A DNA stretch of 42,576 bases from Sphingobacteriales bacterium (GTDB lineage Bacteria; Bacteroidota; Bacteroidia; Sphingobacteriales; Sphingobacteriaceae): contig RDYW01000050.1 in the NCBI GenBank assembly GCA_004293485.1, positions 1 through 42,576 on the forward strand, given 5' to 3'. Positions 15,036 through 23,600 of the stretch are shown piece by piece. The notes below the pieces were generated by a model, which was not told the DNA's origin, did not search any database, and was given only the letters and a program-made list of their open reading frames with translations. Positions within the stretch are counted from its first letter, which is position 1. Each line of letters begins with the position of its first letter. The position numbers and the translations under genes were made by a program.

Positions 15036-17069
15036 ATGAACATCGAAAATAAGCCAGTACTTAAAGGAATATATTGTAATTCGCTAAATCAATACTCAAG
15101 GTTTGCTACACAAGATGTAAACATAGGTGGGGTAGCCCTTGGCGGAGATTTTCCTATCCGCGTACAATCAATGACTACCACCGATACCATGGATACACAA
15201 GGATGTGTAAACCAAAGCATTAAAATGATACAGGTTGGTTGCGAGTATATCAGACTTACGGCACCATCATTAAAAGAAGCCCAAAACCTAGCCCTTATTA
15301 AAAGTGAGTTAAAAAACAAAGGCTACCAAGTACCCCTAATTGCCGATATACATTTTACCCCAAATGCTGCCGAACTAGCCGCAAAGCTAGTTGATAAGGT
15401 AAGAATAAACCCAGGCAACTATGCCGATAAAAAAAAATTTGAAGATTTAGAATACACTCCTGAAGCCTACCAAAAAGAGCTTGATAGAATTAAAATAAAA
15501 TTTGCACCGCTGGTAAATATTTGTAAACAAAATGGTACAGCCATGCGCATAGGCACTAACCACGGCTCCCTATCCGACCGTATCATGAGCTGGTACGGCG
15601 ATACCCCAAAGGGAATGGTAGAATCGGCCATGGAATTTATACGTATTTGCCACAGTATGGATTACCACCAATTGGTTATCTCTATGAAATCAAGCAACCC
15701 CCAAGTAATGGTGCAAGCCTATCGCCTTTTAGTAAAAACCATGGTAGCCGAAGGTATGAATTACCCATTGCACCTAGGCGTAACCGAGGCTGGCGATGGC
15801 GAAGATGGCCGCATTAAATCGGCCGTAGGCATAGGTACCCTGCTCGAAGATGGCTTGGGCGATACCATTAGGGTATCTTTAACCGAAGACCCCGAATTTG
15901 AAATACCCGTAGCCAAAGCATTAGTAAATAGATATATAAACCGAGCACAACAAAGCCTAAATACAGCACAAATTAAGGGTGAAACTGTTGAAGTTCCTGA
16001 AAACTTTTCGCCCTTTGCTTATACTAAACGCTTAAGTACCGAGATTAATACATTTATTGGCGGCCACCAAGTACCTCGCATAATCGTTGATTTATCGCAC
16101 CAAAACTTAATAAATCCTGCCGTTTTGGATGCCACAGGATATATATACGCTCCATTGCTTGATAAATATAATATGGGCGAGCAATCTATCGATTTTGCTT
16201 ACTTAGGTGATAACTTACCTTCATTTAGCTTCCCTGGTAACCTAAAGCAATTGTATAACTACCGCACCTGGAAAACATTAAGCAACAAAAAAAACTGCCA
16301 TCCATTATTTTCGTTAGATGAATATGTGGCATGCGCCGATGATAAAGATGTTCACTTAAATTTGGTTACTTTAAGCGATAACGATTTTGATAGTTTTGCG
16401 CAGTTACCTTTAGATAATACCTTGGTTTTAGTGCTAGAAACCAATGCTATACATGGTATGGCGCAACAGCGGGCTTTCTTTTTTAAAATGATGAATGCTG
16501 GGATAAATACACCTATTATTATAAAACGTAGCTATAATTATTTACCTGTACCGCTACCAATAGCCAATAAAATGGACGAAAACGACCCCGTTTCGTTATT
16601 GCAATTATATGCAGGTGCCGATGTGGGGGCACTACTAATTGATGGCTTGGGCGATGGAATTTGGCTAGAGGCGCAACATATTCCCACAAAAAACATAGTT
16701 TCTACCACCTTTGGCATATTGCAGGCAACACGTTCACGCATTTCTAAAACCGAATATATATCATGCCCTTCGTGTGGGCGCACTTTATTTGATTTACAAG
16801 AAACCACCCAAATGATACGTAGCCGCACCGACCATTTAAAAGGTTTAAAAATAGGTATTATGGGTTGCATTGTTAATGGCCCAGGCGAAATGGCCGATGC
16901 CGATTATGGTTATGTAGGTACAGGGCCAGGCAAAATTACCCTTTACCGTGGCAAAACGGTGGTTAAAAAAAGTGTAAACTCCGATAATGCTCTTAACGAT
17001 TTGATAAATATTATTAAAGAAGACGGCTTGTGGGTAGAAAAAGAAAAAGGCATTAACACAAATATTTGA
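15036..17069 (+). CDS. ispG: 4-hydroxy-3-methylbut-2-enyl diphosphate synthase, long form
   Basis: Penultimate enzyme of the MEP isoprenoid pathway: reductive ring opening of MEcPP to HMBPP using a [4Fe-4S] cluster. At 677 residues it is the long form found in Bacteroidota, Chlamydiae and plants, with an extra domain between the TIM barrel and the cluster domain. TIM barrel about 1-300 (GGDFPIRVQSMTTTDT, ADIHFTPNAA, RINPGNY, GTNHGSLSDR, GVTEAGDG). Inserted domain about 300-570. C-terminal domain holds the cluster cysteines C577-P-S-C580 and C611 and the catalytic Glu of NGPGE (E618). Needs a low-potential electron donor; a ferredoxin/FNR pair is encoded 1.5-3 kb away. It follows the porin by 74 bp. 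Confidence 0.97.
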   Translation: MNIENKPVLKGIYCNSLNQYSRFATQDVNIGGVALGGDFPIRVQSMTTTDTMDTQGCVNQSIKMIQVGCEYIRLTAPSLKEAQNLALIKSELKNKGYQVPLIADIHFTPNAAELAAKLVDKVRINPGNYADKKKFEDLEYTPEAYQKELDRIKIKFAPLVNICKQNGTAMRIGTNHGSLSDRIMSWYGDTPKGMVESAMEFIRICHSMDYHQLVISMKSSNPQVMVQAYRLLVKTMVAEGMNYPLHLGVTEAGDGEDGRIKSAVGIGTLLEDGLGDTIRVSLTEDPEFEIPVAKALVNRYINRAQQSLNTAQIKGETVEVPENFSPFAYTKRLSTEINTFIGGHQVPRIIVDLSHQNLINPAVLDATGYIYAPLLDKYNMGEQSIDFAYLGDNLPSFSFPGNLKQLYNYRTWKTLSNKKNCHPLFSLDEYVACADDKDVHLNLVTLSDNDFDSFAQLPLDNTLVLVLETNAIHGMAQQRAFFFKMMNAGINTPIIIKRSYNYLPVPLPIANKMDENDPVSLLQLYAGADVGALLIDGLGDGIWLEAQHIPTKNIVSTTFGILQATRSRISKTEYISCPSCGRTLFDLQETTQMIRSRTDHLKGLKIGIMGCIVNGPGEMADADYGYVGTGPGKITLYRGKTVVKKSVNSDNALNDLINIIKEDGLWVEKEKGINTNI

Positions 17070-17127
17070 CCACTTTGTACATCCTTACTAATTTTCTAAA
17101 ATACAAACATCAAAATAATATCAGAAT

Positions 17128-18426
17128 CTAAATTGCTGCATCGGCCTCTTTCATGGTTTGCCTATTAAATTTTCGGATAATTACCCGTGTGCCTCTATCG
17201 TAACTAAAATAATTTACAATCCAGTTTATTAGCGTAACCAGCTTGTTTCTAAATCCTACCAAAAATAAAAGGTGAATAAACATCCACGTTAGCCAAGCAA
17301 AAAAGCCTTGGAAACGCCAAAATTTTAAGTCAACCACAGCTTTATTACGCCCTATGGTTGCCATACTTCCTTTATCGAAGTACCAAAAATCTTTAGTGGG
17401 TTTTTTGTTGATGATATTAATAAGGTTTACGCCCAGTTGTTGTCCTTGTTGTATAGCCGTTTGTGCTACGCCAGGGTGGCCGTGTGGGAAATCTTTAGTT
17501 TCCATGTAGGCTAAATCGCCTATAGCAAATACGTTATGGTAACCTTGCACTTGGTTTATAGCGTTGGTTTTTATGCGTCCGCCACGAACTATTTCGGCAT
17601 TATCTAAGCCCGGTATAACTGCCCCTTTAACACCAGCACCCCAAATTACGGTTTTTGTAGCAATGCTTTGGGTATCGTTATAGGTTATATGTTTGCCATC
17701 GTAAGCGTTTACGCGTGAGTGTAAAATAATTTTTATGCCCATTTTTTCTAAAAATTGTTTGGCTTTCGCCGATGCCTGCGTTGAAAAAGGTGCTAGCACC
17801 CGTGGTTCGCCTTCTATGAGGTAAATGTTCATTTTACTTATATCAAGCTCGGGGTAATCGTTTGGCAATACATGGTTTTTAAGTTCGGACAAGGCACCTG
17901 CGGTTTCAACGCCTGTGGGGCCGGCACCTACTACCACAAAGTTCATTAATGCGGCTTTTGTATCAGGGTTGGTTTCGGTAACTGCTTCTTCAAAATTTTG
18001 TAATATTAGCGAGCGTAGGTTTAATGCCTCGGGTACGGTTTTCATAGCCATGGCAAAATGTTCTATTTCTTTTTGGCCAAAAAAGTTTGTTTCGCTGCCT
18101 GTAGCTAACACCAAATAATCGTATCCAAATTCGCCAATATCGGTAATTACTTTATTTTCGGAAGCTACAATTTGGCTAACATTTGCTACCCTAAACGTAA
18201 AATTGCTTTGTGCTTTAAAAATTTTTCGTAACGGAAAAGCAATAGAATCGGGTTCTAGGCCACCTGTAGCTACTTGGTACAGTAGAGGTTGAAAGGTGTG
18301 GTAATTATGCCTATCTAGCATTAAAACTTCCACCGTTTTATTTTTTAGTTTTTTAGCCAATTGTATACCACCAAACCCCCCACCTATTATAAGTACTTTT
18401 GGGATATTATTTGTATTTTTTTGCAT
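17128..18426 (-). CDS. ndh: Type II NADH:quinone oxidoreductase (NDH-2)
   Basis: A 432-residue FAD enzyme that passes electrons from NADH to quinone without pumping protons, at the cytoplasmic membrane face. Two Rossmann motifs: GGGFGG (15-20) for FAD and VVVGAGPTGVETAG (164-177) for NADH. NFHTFQPLLYQVATGGL-type sequence (HNYHTFQPLLYQVATGG, 40-56) and AQTAIQQGQQLG (quinone-site AQxAxQ motif) are NDH-2 hallmarks. A hydrophobic stretch near the C-terminus (about 372-398, FFAWLTWMFIHLLFLVGF) and a basic end provide membrane attachment. It is convergent with ispG (58 bp apart) and 200 bp downstream of the ferredoxin gene; that gap has no recognisable promoter or terminator. Confidence 0.94.
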   Translation of the reverse strand: MQKNTNNIPKVLIIGGGFGGIQLAKKLKNKTVEVLMLDRHNYHTFQPLLYQVATGGLEPDSIAFPLRKIFKAQSNFTFRVANVSQIVASENKVITDIGEFGYDYLVLATGSETNFFGQKEIEHFAMAMKTVPEALNLRSLILQNFEEAVTETNPDTKAALMNFVVVGAGPTGVETAGALSELKNHVLPNDYPELDISKMNIYLIEGEPRVLAPFSTQASAKAKQFLEKMGIKIILHSRVNAYDGKHITYNDTQSIATKTVIWGAGVKGAVIPGLDNAEIVRGGRIKTNAINQVQGYHNVFAIGDLAYMETKDFPHGHPGVAQTAIQQGQQLGVNLINIINKKPTKDFWYFDKGSMATIGRNKAVVDLKFWRFQGFFAWLTWMFIHLLFLVGFRNKLVTLINWIVNYFSYDRGTRVIIRKFNRQTMKEADAAI

Positions 18427-18626
18427 CGGGATGTTATGATTAACTAATTTACATTTAGTAGTTTATGAAAGCAATTAACGTTGATTTTTTTGATTTAAAT
18501 TCCGAATAGACATCTTTGTTTAAAATAGTGATTGGCAAGAACCTAATACTATTTTAAAAGCCATTTTGTACACCCGCAAGAAGTAATACCCTAAAAATTA
18601 TACTAATTTAAAAATCATAAAAAAAA

Positions 18627-18947
18627 TTACTGCAAAGCACCTTTAATTTTAATGGTAATATCGGCTAAGTTTTCGTTTACCTTTAGCTGACAGGCTAGTC
18701 GGCTATCGCTGGTAGCATCGGGCAGGGTATCAAGCATATCTAATTCGGCATCTTGTGCTTCGGGTAGTTTATCAAAACCATCAAGTACTTGTACGTGGCA
18801 GGTGGCACAAAGTGCCATACCTCCGCAGGTAGCTAATACATCGTAGTCGTAAGCTTTTAACACTTCCATTAAATTAAGGTTAATATCGGTAGGTACTTCA
18901 ATAAGGGCACTGCTATCGTCTCTGTCAATTACGGTTATATTTATCAT
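18627..18947 (-). CDS. [2Fe-2S] ferredoxin, adrenodoxin-like
   Basis: A 106-residue electron carrier. The cluster ligands C41-x5-C47-x2-C50 and C86 follow the adrenodoxin/ISC-ferredoxin spacing (CGGMALCATC, then LAC). The region between them is acidic (EAQDAELDMLD), typical of docking to a reductase or P450-type partner. Its ATG is 3 bp after the FNR gene's stop codon, so FNR and ferredoxin are cotranscribed and are likely partners. IspG, nearby, is a possible downstream acceptor (inference). Confidence 0.93.
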   Translation of the reverse strand: MINITVIDRDDSSALIEVPTDINLNLMEVLKAYDYDVLATCGGMALCATCHVQVLDGFDKLPEAQDAELDMLDTLPDATSDSRLACQLKVNENLADITIKIKGALQ

Positions 18948-18950
18948 ATT

Positions 18951-19964
18951 TTAAAAGCCATTAACACCGTAAACGGTGGTGTATTTAAAAGAAAGTTTTT
19001 GGTCGGGGTAAACGTATTTAAAGGCGCTGTGGCACATTAAAGCGGCTTCGTGAAAGCCGCACAATATCAATTTTAATTTATTGGTATAGGTATTAATATC
19101 GCCTATGGCATAAATACGTTCTATATTGGTGCTGTAATCTTCGGTGTTTACGGCTATGGCCGATTTTTCGATATTTAAACCCCACTCGCCTATTGGGCCT
19201 AATTTAGGGCTAAGGCCAAATAAAGGGATGAGGTAATCGGTTTGCATAATGGTTTCGGTTTTGGTTTTATCAACCAAAGTAACTTCGTTTAAATGCCCGT
19301 TTCCGTTTATTTTAGTTAGGTGTGATGATAAAACTAAATTTATAGTACCTGCTTCGGCAAGTTTAAAAACTTTTTCGGCCGAGTCGGGCGCACCTCTAAA
19401 GGTATCGCCACGGTGTACTAGGGTTACTTTTTTGGCTACCTCGGCTAAAAATATCGTCCAATCTAAAGCCGAATCGCCACCACCTGCTAAAACTACATTT
19501 TTATCACGATAAAGCTCGGGGTCTTTTACCATGTAGCTAACGCCTTTGCCTTCAAAAAGTTCTAAGTTTTCAATATCAGGTTTACGAGGCTCAAAACAGC
19601 CCAATCCGCCGGCAATGGCTACTACTTGGCAATGTATGCTGGTGCCATCGCTGGTGCCTACTATAAAACTTCCATCGGCTTGTTTTTGTAGGCTTTCTAC
19701 ACGTTCGCCTAGGGTAAAGCCAGGCTCAAAAGGTTTAATTTGTTCCATTAGGTTATCTACCAGTTCTTGTGCTTGTATGGTAGGGTAGCCGGGTATATCG
19801 TAAATGGGTTTTCGGGGATAAATTTCTGATAATTGGCCGCCTACTTGTGGTAGGGCATCTACCAAATGGCAACGCATTTTTAATAAACCCGCCTCAAAAA
19901 CGGTAAATAAACCAACCGGGCCTGCGCCTATAATACATATGTCGGTACTAATTTGGGTGTTCAT
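18951..19964 (-). CDS. Ferredoxin--NADP+ reductase, thioredoxin-reductase-like type
   Basis: A 337-residue flavoenzyme of the YumC/TrxR-like FNR class that moves electrons between NADPH and ferredoxin. FAD motif GAGPVG (13-18) and NAD(P) motif GGGDSALDW (161-169), with HRGDTFRGAPDS supplying the NADPH phosphate contact (HRxxxFR). The CxxC redox pair of thioredoxin reductase is absent at the expected position between the two domains, which separates it from TrxB. The C-terminal IYAIGDINTYTNKLKLILCGFHEAA is the usual FAD-closing segment of this class. It overlaps the marR-like gene by 4 bp (ATGA) upstream and abuts the ferredoxin gene downstream. Confidence 0.93.
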   Translation of the reverse strand: MNTQISTDICIIGAGPVGLFTVFEAGLLKMRCHLVDALPQVGGQLSEIYPRKPIYDIPGYPTIQAQELVDNLMEQIKPFEPGFTLGERVESLQKQADGSFIVGTSDGTSIHCQVVAIAGGLGCFEPRKPDIENLELFEGKGVSYMVKDPELYRDKNVVLAGGGDSALDWTIFLAEVAKKVTLVHRGDTFRGAPDSAEKVFKLAEAGTINLVLSSHLTKINGNGHLNEVTLVDKTKTETIMQTDYLIPLFGLSPKLGPIGEWGLNIEKSAIAVNTEDYSTNIERIYAIGDINTYTNKLKLILCGFHEAALMCHSAFKYVYPDQKLSFKYTTVYGVNGF

Positions 19965-20395
19965 ATTTGTAAAGTTTGATATATGGTGTCTAAAATTCTT
20001 TTTAAATCGTTGTAATCGTTTTCGCTTAGGTTTTCCCAGGCTTTCATTCTTATTGTAGCAACTAAAGGCGTTAATTGTTTTACTGTTTGTTGCCCTTGGG
20101 CGGTAAGGGTAACTAAAAAACTCCGCCTATCGGTAGGGTGTTGGGTACGTAAGGTTAATTTTTTTTTGCAAAGTAAATCAATTATTCGGGTAAGTGTGGG
20201 GTTATCTTTGCCTGTAAGTTCGGCTAGGTCGCTTTGGTTTTTGTGGTTATCAATGGCTAGGTGTTTTAAAATATGCCATTGTTCTACGGTAATATCAATG
20301 TTAGCTTCTTTAAACCGCTGTGTTGCGAATTGTTTTATACGGCGAGAGGTACGGTCGAGTAGATGGGAATAAGTACCAAATTTTTCGCTTGTCAT
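19961..20395 (-). CDS. MarR-family transcriptional regulator
   Basis: A 144-residue winged-helix repressor-type protein. Helix-turn-helix NQSDLAELTGKDNPTLTRIIDLLCKK (about 53-78) and the wing motif TDRRSFLVTLTAQGQ (88-102) with the conserved DRR. N- and C-terminal helices form the dimer interface. A single cysteine, C76, sits at the end of the recognition helix and could be redox-sensitive (inference). It is the first gene of marR-FNR-ferredoxin with a 4-bp overlap to FNR, so it most likely controls this redox operon, and a palindrome lies at its own promoter. Confidence 0.92.
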   Translation of the reverse strand: MTSEKFGTYSHLLDRTSRRIKQFATQRFKEANIDITVEQWHILKHLAIDNHKNQSDLAELTGKDNPTLTRIIDLLCKKKLTLRTQHPTDRRSFLVTLTAQGQQTVKQLTPLVATIRMKAWENLSENDYNDLKRILDTIYQTLQI

Positions 20396-20403
20396 ATTAA
20401 TTA

Positions 20404-20420
20404 TTAGTGCAACAAATATA
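20404..20420 (-). promoter_or_regulatory. Promoter -7 box with overlapping palindrome (MarR operator candidate)
   Basis: The minus strand reads TATATTTG at 20413-20420, a full TAnnTTTG match, 18 bp upstream of the marR-like ATG. An imperfect palindrome TTagTGCAacAA (20404-20415) overlaps its edge and the likely start site, where a repressor would block initiation. No -33 TTTG is visible. Autoregulation is inference. Confidence 0.38.
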
Positions 20421-20466
20421 TTTATATTTTGGTTTTTTTTATGATTAATATTTTTAAAAGTGTGTA

Positions 20467-20604
20467 GCTGCTGCGTGAGGGATAGTATTGGAAATCAATT
20501 TTGTGTGTTTTGGGTACTTTGCGTGGGGAAACAAAATTATTGCAACGAATAGCCCGACCCCGTGTGAGGGGTTTTTAGGTGTTGGGCAACAGGGGGACAC
20601 GCCC
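20467..20604. repeat. Structured intergenic element, repeat-like
   Basis: A 138-bp non-coding block, more G+C-rich than its surroundings, running from CTGCTGCGTGAGGGAT to GGGGGACACGCCC. Inside, GCCCGA (20552-20557) pairs with TTGGGC (20582-20587) and CCCC (20558-20561) with GGGG (20568-20571), giving a 10-pair interrupted hairpin; GCGTG at the left edge can pair with CACGC at the right edge. The style is that of a dispersed Bacteroidota intergenic repeat or small structured RNA. Strand is undetermined. It lies between the marR promoter and the end of the T9SS cargo gene. Confidence 0.45.
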
Positions 20605-20626
20605 TAAAAAAATAATACTTTGAAAA

Positions 20627-20658
20627 AAAATGCCCACTTGGTTACAAGCAGGCATTTT
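20627..20658 (-). terminator. Terminator of the porV / T9SS cargo unit
   Basis: Stem AAAATGCC (20627-20634) with GGCATTTT (20651-20658), a 2x2 internal loop, then CTTG/CAAG around a 4-base loop. On the minus strand it is followed by a run of T (complement of the A8 at 20623-20630). It begins 20 bases after the cargo gene's stop codon. Confidence 0.78.
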
Positions 20659-20678
20659 AAAACTACGTTTTATGTGGT

Positions 20679-23600
20679 TTATTTTACAACCAGTTTTAAT
20701 TCATCGGTTATTAGGTCGGTTATGTGTGCCGATACAGTTTTTATTTTAACAATGTAAGTGCCTGGTTTTAATTGTGGTATATCGAAACTTTCTTCTTGGA
20801 TATCATCTGAAAGCATGGTTACACTTTGATTAAAAACTAATCTGCCTAAGGCATCATAGATAAATACTTTGTTTACTTGGCCTTTATTAGGTGTTGTAAA
20901 CCTAATGCTAAACTGGCCATTGGTAGTTGGGTTAGGAAATAATACAGTTAAGTTGGGGTTAATTTCTACATCATAACTTATAGAGGTAATATCGCTAACT
21001 ATGCCTTCTTTTATAGCTATGGCTTTTATGGTTACGGCCTTATCAATGCTAATGGGCAGTGTGTATAGTGTGGAATTTGCCGTAGGGGTGCTACCATCTA
21101 AAGTGTAGTAAATAGCGGCATTAGTTATGCTACACTTGATGGTTATTTTAACTATTTTATTGAATTTTTTACTTGCGGCGGGGTCTATGGTTAGGGTAGG
21201 CTTAGCTATGGTAAAAACGGCTTGTTTAACTGCTCCCGATAGGTTATTTTTTATAGCAATTGCTTTTATTGTAGTGCTAAACTGGTTAATAGGGATAGGG
21301 CTATTATATACAGTAGAAGCAACAGTAGGTGTACTGCCATCTAGGGTATAATAAATGGTGTATCCTGCTAAAGTGGCTAGGCTAGCATTGGTTACATCGG
21401 TAAAATTACCTCCGTTTGGTGTAATGGTAACTTCGGGGCCTGTAATAGTAAAGTTTGCTTGTTTAACTTCGCCCGATAGGTTATCTTTTATAGCAAATGC
21501 TTTTACTAAAGTATTTTGCGTTATGGCAATAGGAGCGGTGTATTTGCTTGATGCGGCGGTGGGTGTATCGCCGTTAGTGGTATAATAAATATCTAAACCA
21601 GGGGTTGGCGAGCTTAGTGTTACATTTACGTTTTCTACAAAACTACCACCATTGGGGTTAAAATTTACCAATCGGTTGGTAATATTAAAGGTAGCAGTTT
21701 TTATATCGCCTAGTTTGCTATTTACTTCTGCTATAGCTTTAATAGTGGTATTGCCATTAATTACAATTGGAGCGGTATATAAGGTTGAAGTTTGGCTAGG
21801 GTCGGTACCGTCAAGGGTGTAGTAAATTTTACTTCTATCGGCATTGGCTGATAGGGTTACGTTGGTAACTTCTGTAATACCGCCACCGTTGGGCGATATG
21901 GATACTGTAGGGCCAACAATGGTGTAGTTGGCTGATATTACCGGGCTTTGTATCCATTTACCAAAAGCGGCTGCTTTAAGTGTTGAGGTTTGAGAGATTA
22001 ATACAAATGAATTTAAGGTTTCGGATGTTCGTGTAGGTTCGGTACCATCAAGGGTGTATTTAATAATTACATCTTTATCTGGCGATGAAAGGTAAACAAA
22101 AGCCCTACCTATATGTGTAGTTCCCGAAGCTGGCCTATCAATATTTACACTAATGGGTGGAATTTCGGATAATTTTGTTACCCAGATATTAGCTGTAGAT
22201 GTTTCGGTTACGGCTACACCTGTAACGAAAACGCTTGCTTTTACTATAGTGGTATCGGTTAAGTTAATAGGTAAAGTATAAATAGGAGAAGTAAGATTAG
22301 GTTCTTTACCATCAAGGGTGTAGCGTATTTGAGCACCGGGAATGTCTGATGTTATGGTAATTTCTTTAGAATTAAGATACTCGCCGCTATTTGGGAAAAT
22401 AATGGGCGGTAATTTATCGGTTTTTCCTGATTGCCATGCAGTTGCGCCATATTCAAAAGCACCTAAATCTACATTAGTACCTACAATAGGGTCGTTAAAA
22501 AGGTAATCGTTTACGCCTTTATCAATAGCGGTGGTAGCTGTGGCTTTTAAACGATAATCTTTTGCTGCAACGTTTTCAAAAATATCGTTTTGTGTTTCGC
22601 CAAATGCGTTAATAATGTTATTGGTAAAAATAGCTCGCCATAAATTAAAAAAGCCAGGTTGGTTAATGCGGTAGCTTAAAATATTATTTTTTATGGTTAT
22701 GGTTTCGCCGTTACCACCCACAGCATCAATAATACTGGCCTCGTTTAGTTTATTGCTAAGTAGCGTATTATTAAAAATTTGAACATTTTTAACTTTATTA
22801 ACCAATACACCATGCCTAAGAGAATAAATTAGGTTATGGTCTAGCAAATAACTTCCTTGATTATAATCTAAATAAATACCGTAAACATCTTGTTCGGAGC
22901 GGGTGGTATTAAAGGTTTTAAAAATTTCGTTATGGTCTATCCTAGCCCAGTTGCCAAAAGTACCTGCATCATCAATGGCACCACTATCGTTTGACCGTAA
23001 TAAAAAATCGTAAATTTTATTATGGTGAATACGGGCTATTCCTTTATTATTGGCGTTTGAGTTTACCCATCCTCCATAATTTAAAGCCATATGCGGGGTG
23101 TTGTAAATGGTATTGTAGCCTACTTCGCCATCAATACAAATAGCACCTAAACATAATCCACCAGCATTACTAGCCGAATAGTTTACCTCATGAATGGTGT
23201 TGTTAAAAGCTTTTTCGCCTTCGCCTAGTAAACATAAGCCTGGCCCAGCCGAGTATTGTATGGTACAATTTTTTATCACGTTATTTCTACCACTTACCAC
23301 AATGCCTGTTCGACCATAAAATTCTTGTTGCCAGTTATCGGTTTGCGATTTAAAGTGCGAGGCATATTTTACGTTTAAATTATCTATAACAATACCTTGT
23401 GCATCTTCTCTTACTTTTCTATAATCTTGTCTGAAATTAATGTCGGTGGTGATGGCAGCACCAAAAATATCTAAGTTTTTAATGGTATAAAAGCTTTTAT
23501 TGGTTAGGTTAGGTACAAAAGCAAACTCTCGTTTTTTTGCTTCTACTACATTTGTACCTTCTGGTAATGCGCTAGGTGCTAAGTTATTAGGTGTTCTTAC

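Noticed and set aside
18519-18558. 11-bp inverted repeat (TTTAAAATAGT/ACTATTTTAAA) as terminator of the ferredoxin operon
   Set aside because: Loop is 18 bases, the stem is almost all A/T and no T-run follows on the minus strand.
21127-21585. Two open frames antisense to the cargo repeats
   Set aside because: They resemble each other only because the opposite strand encodes tandem repeats.
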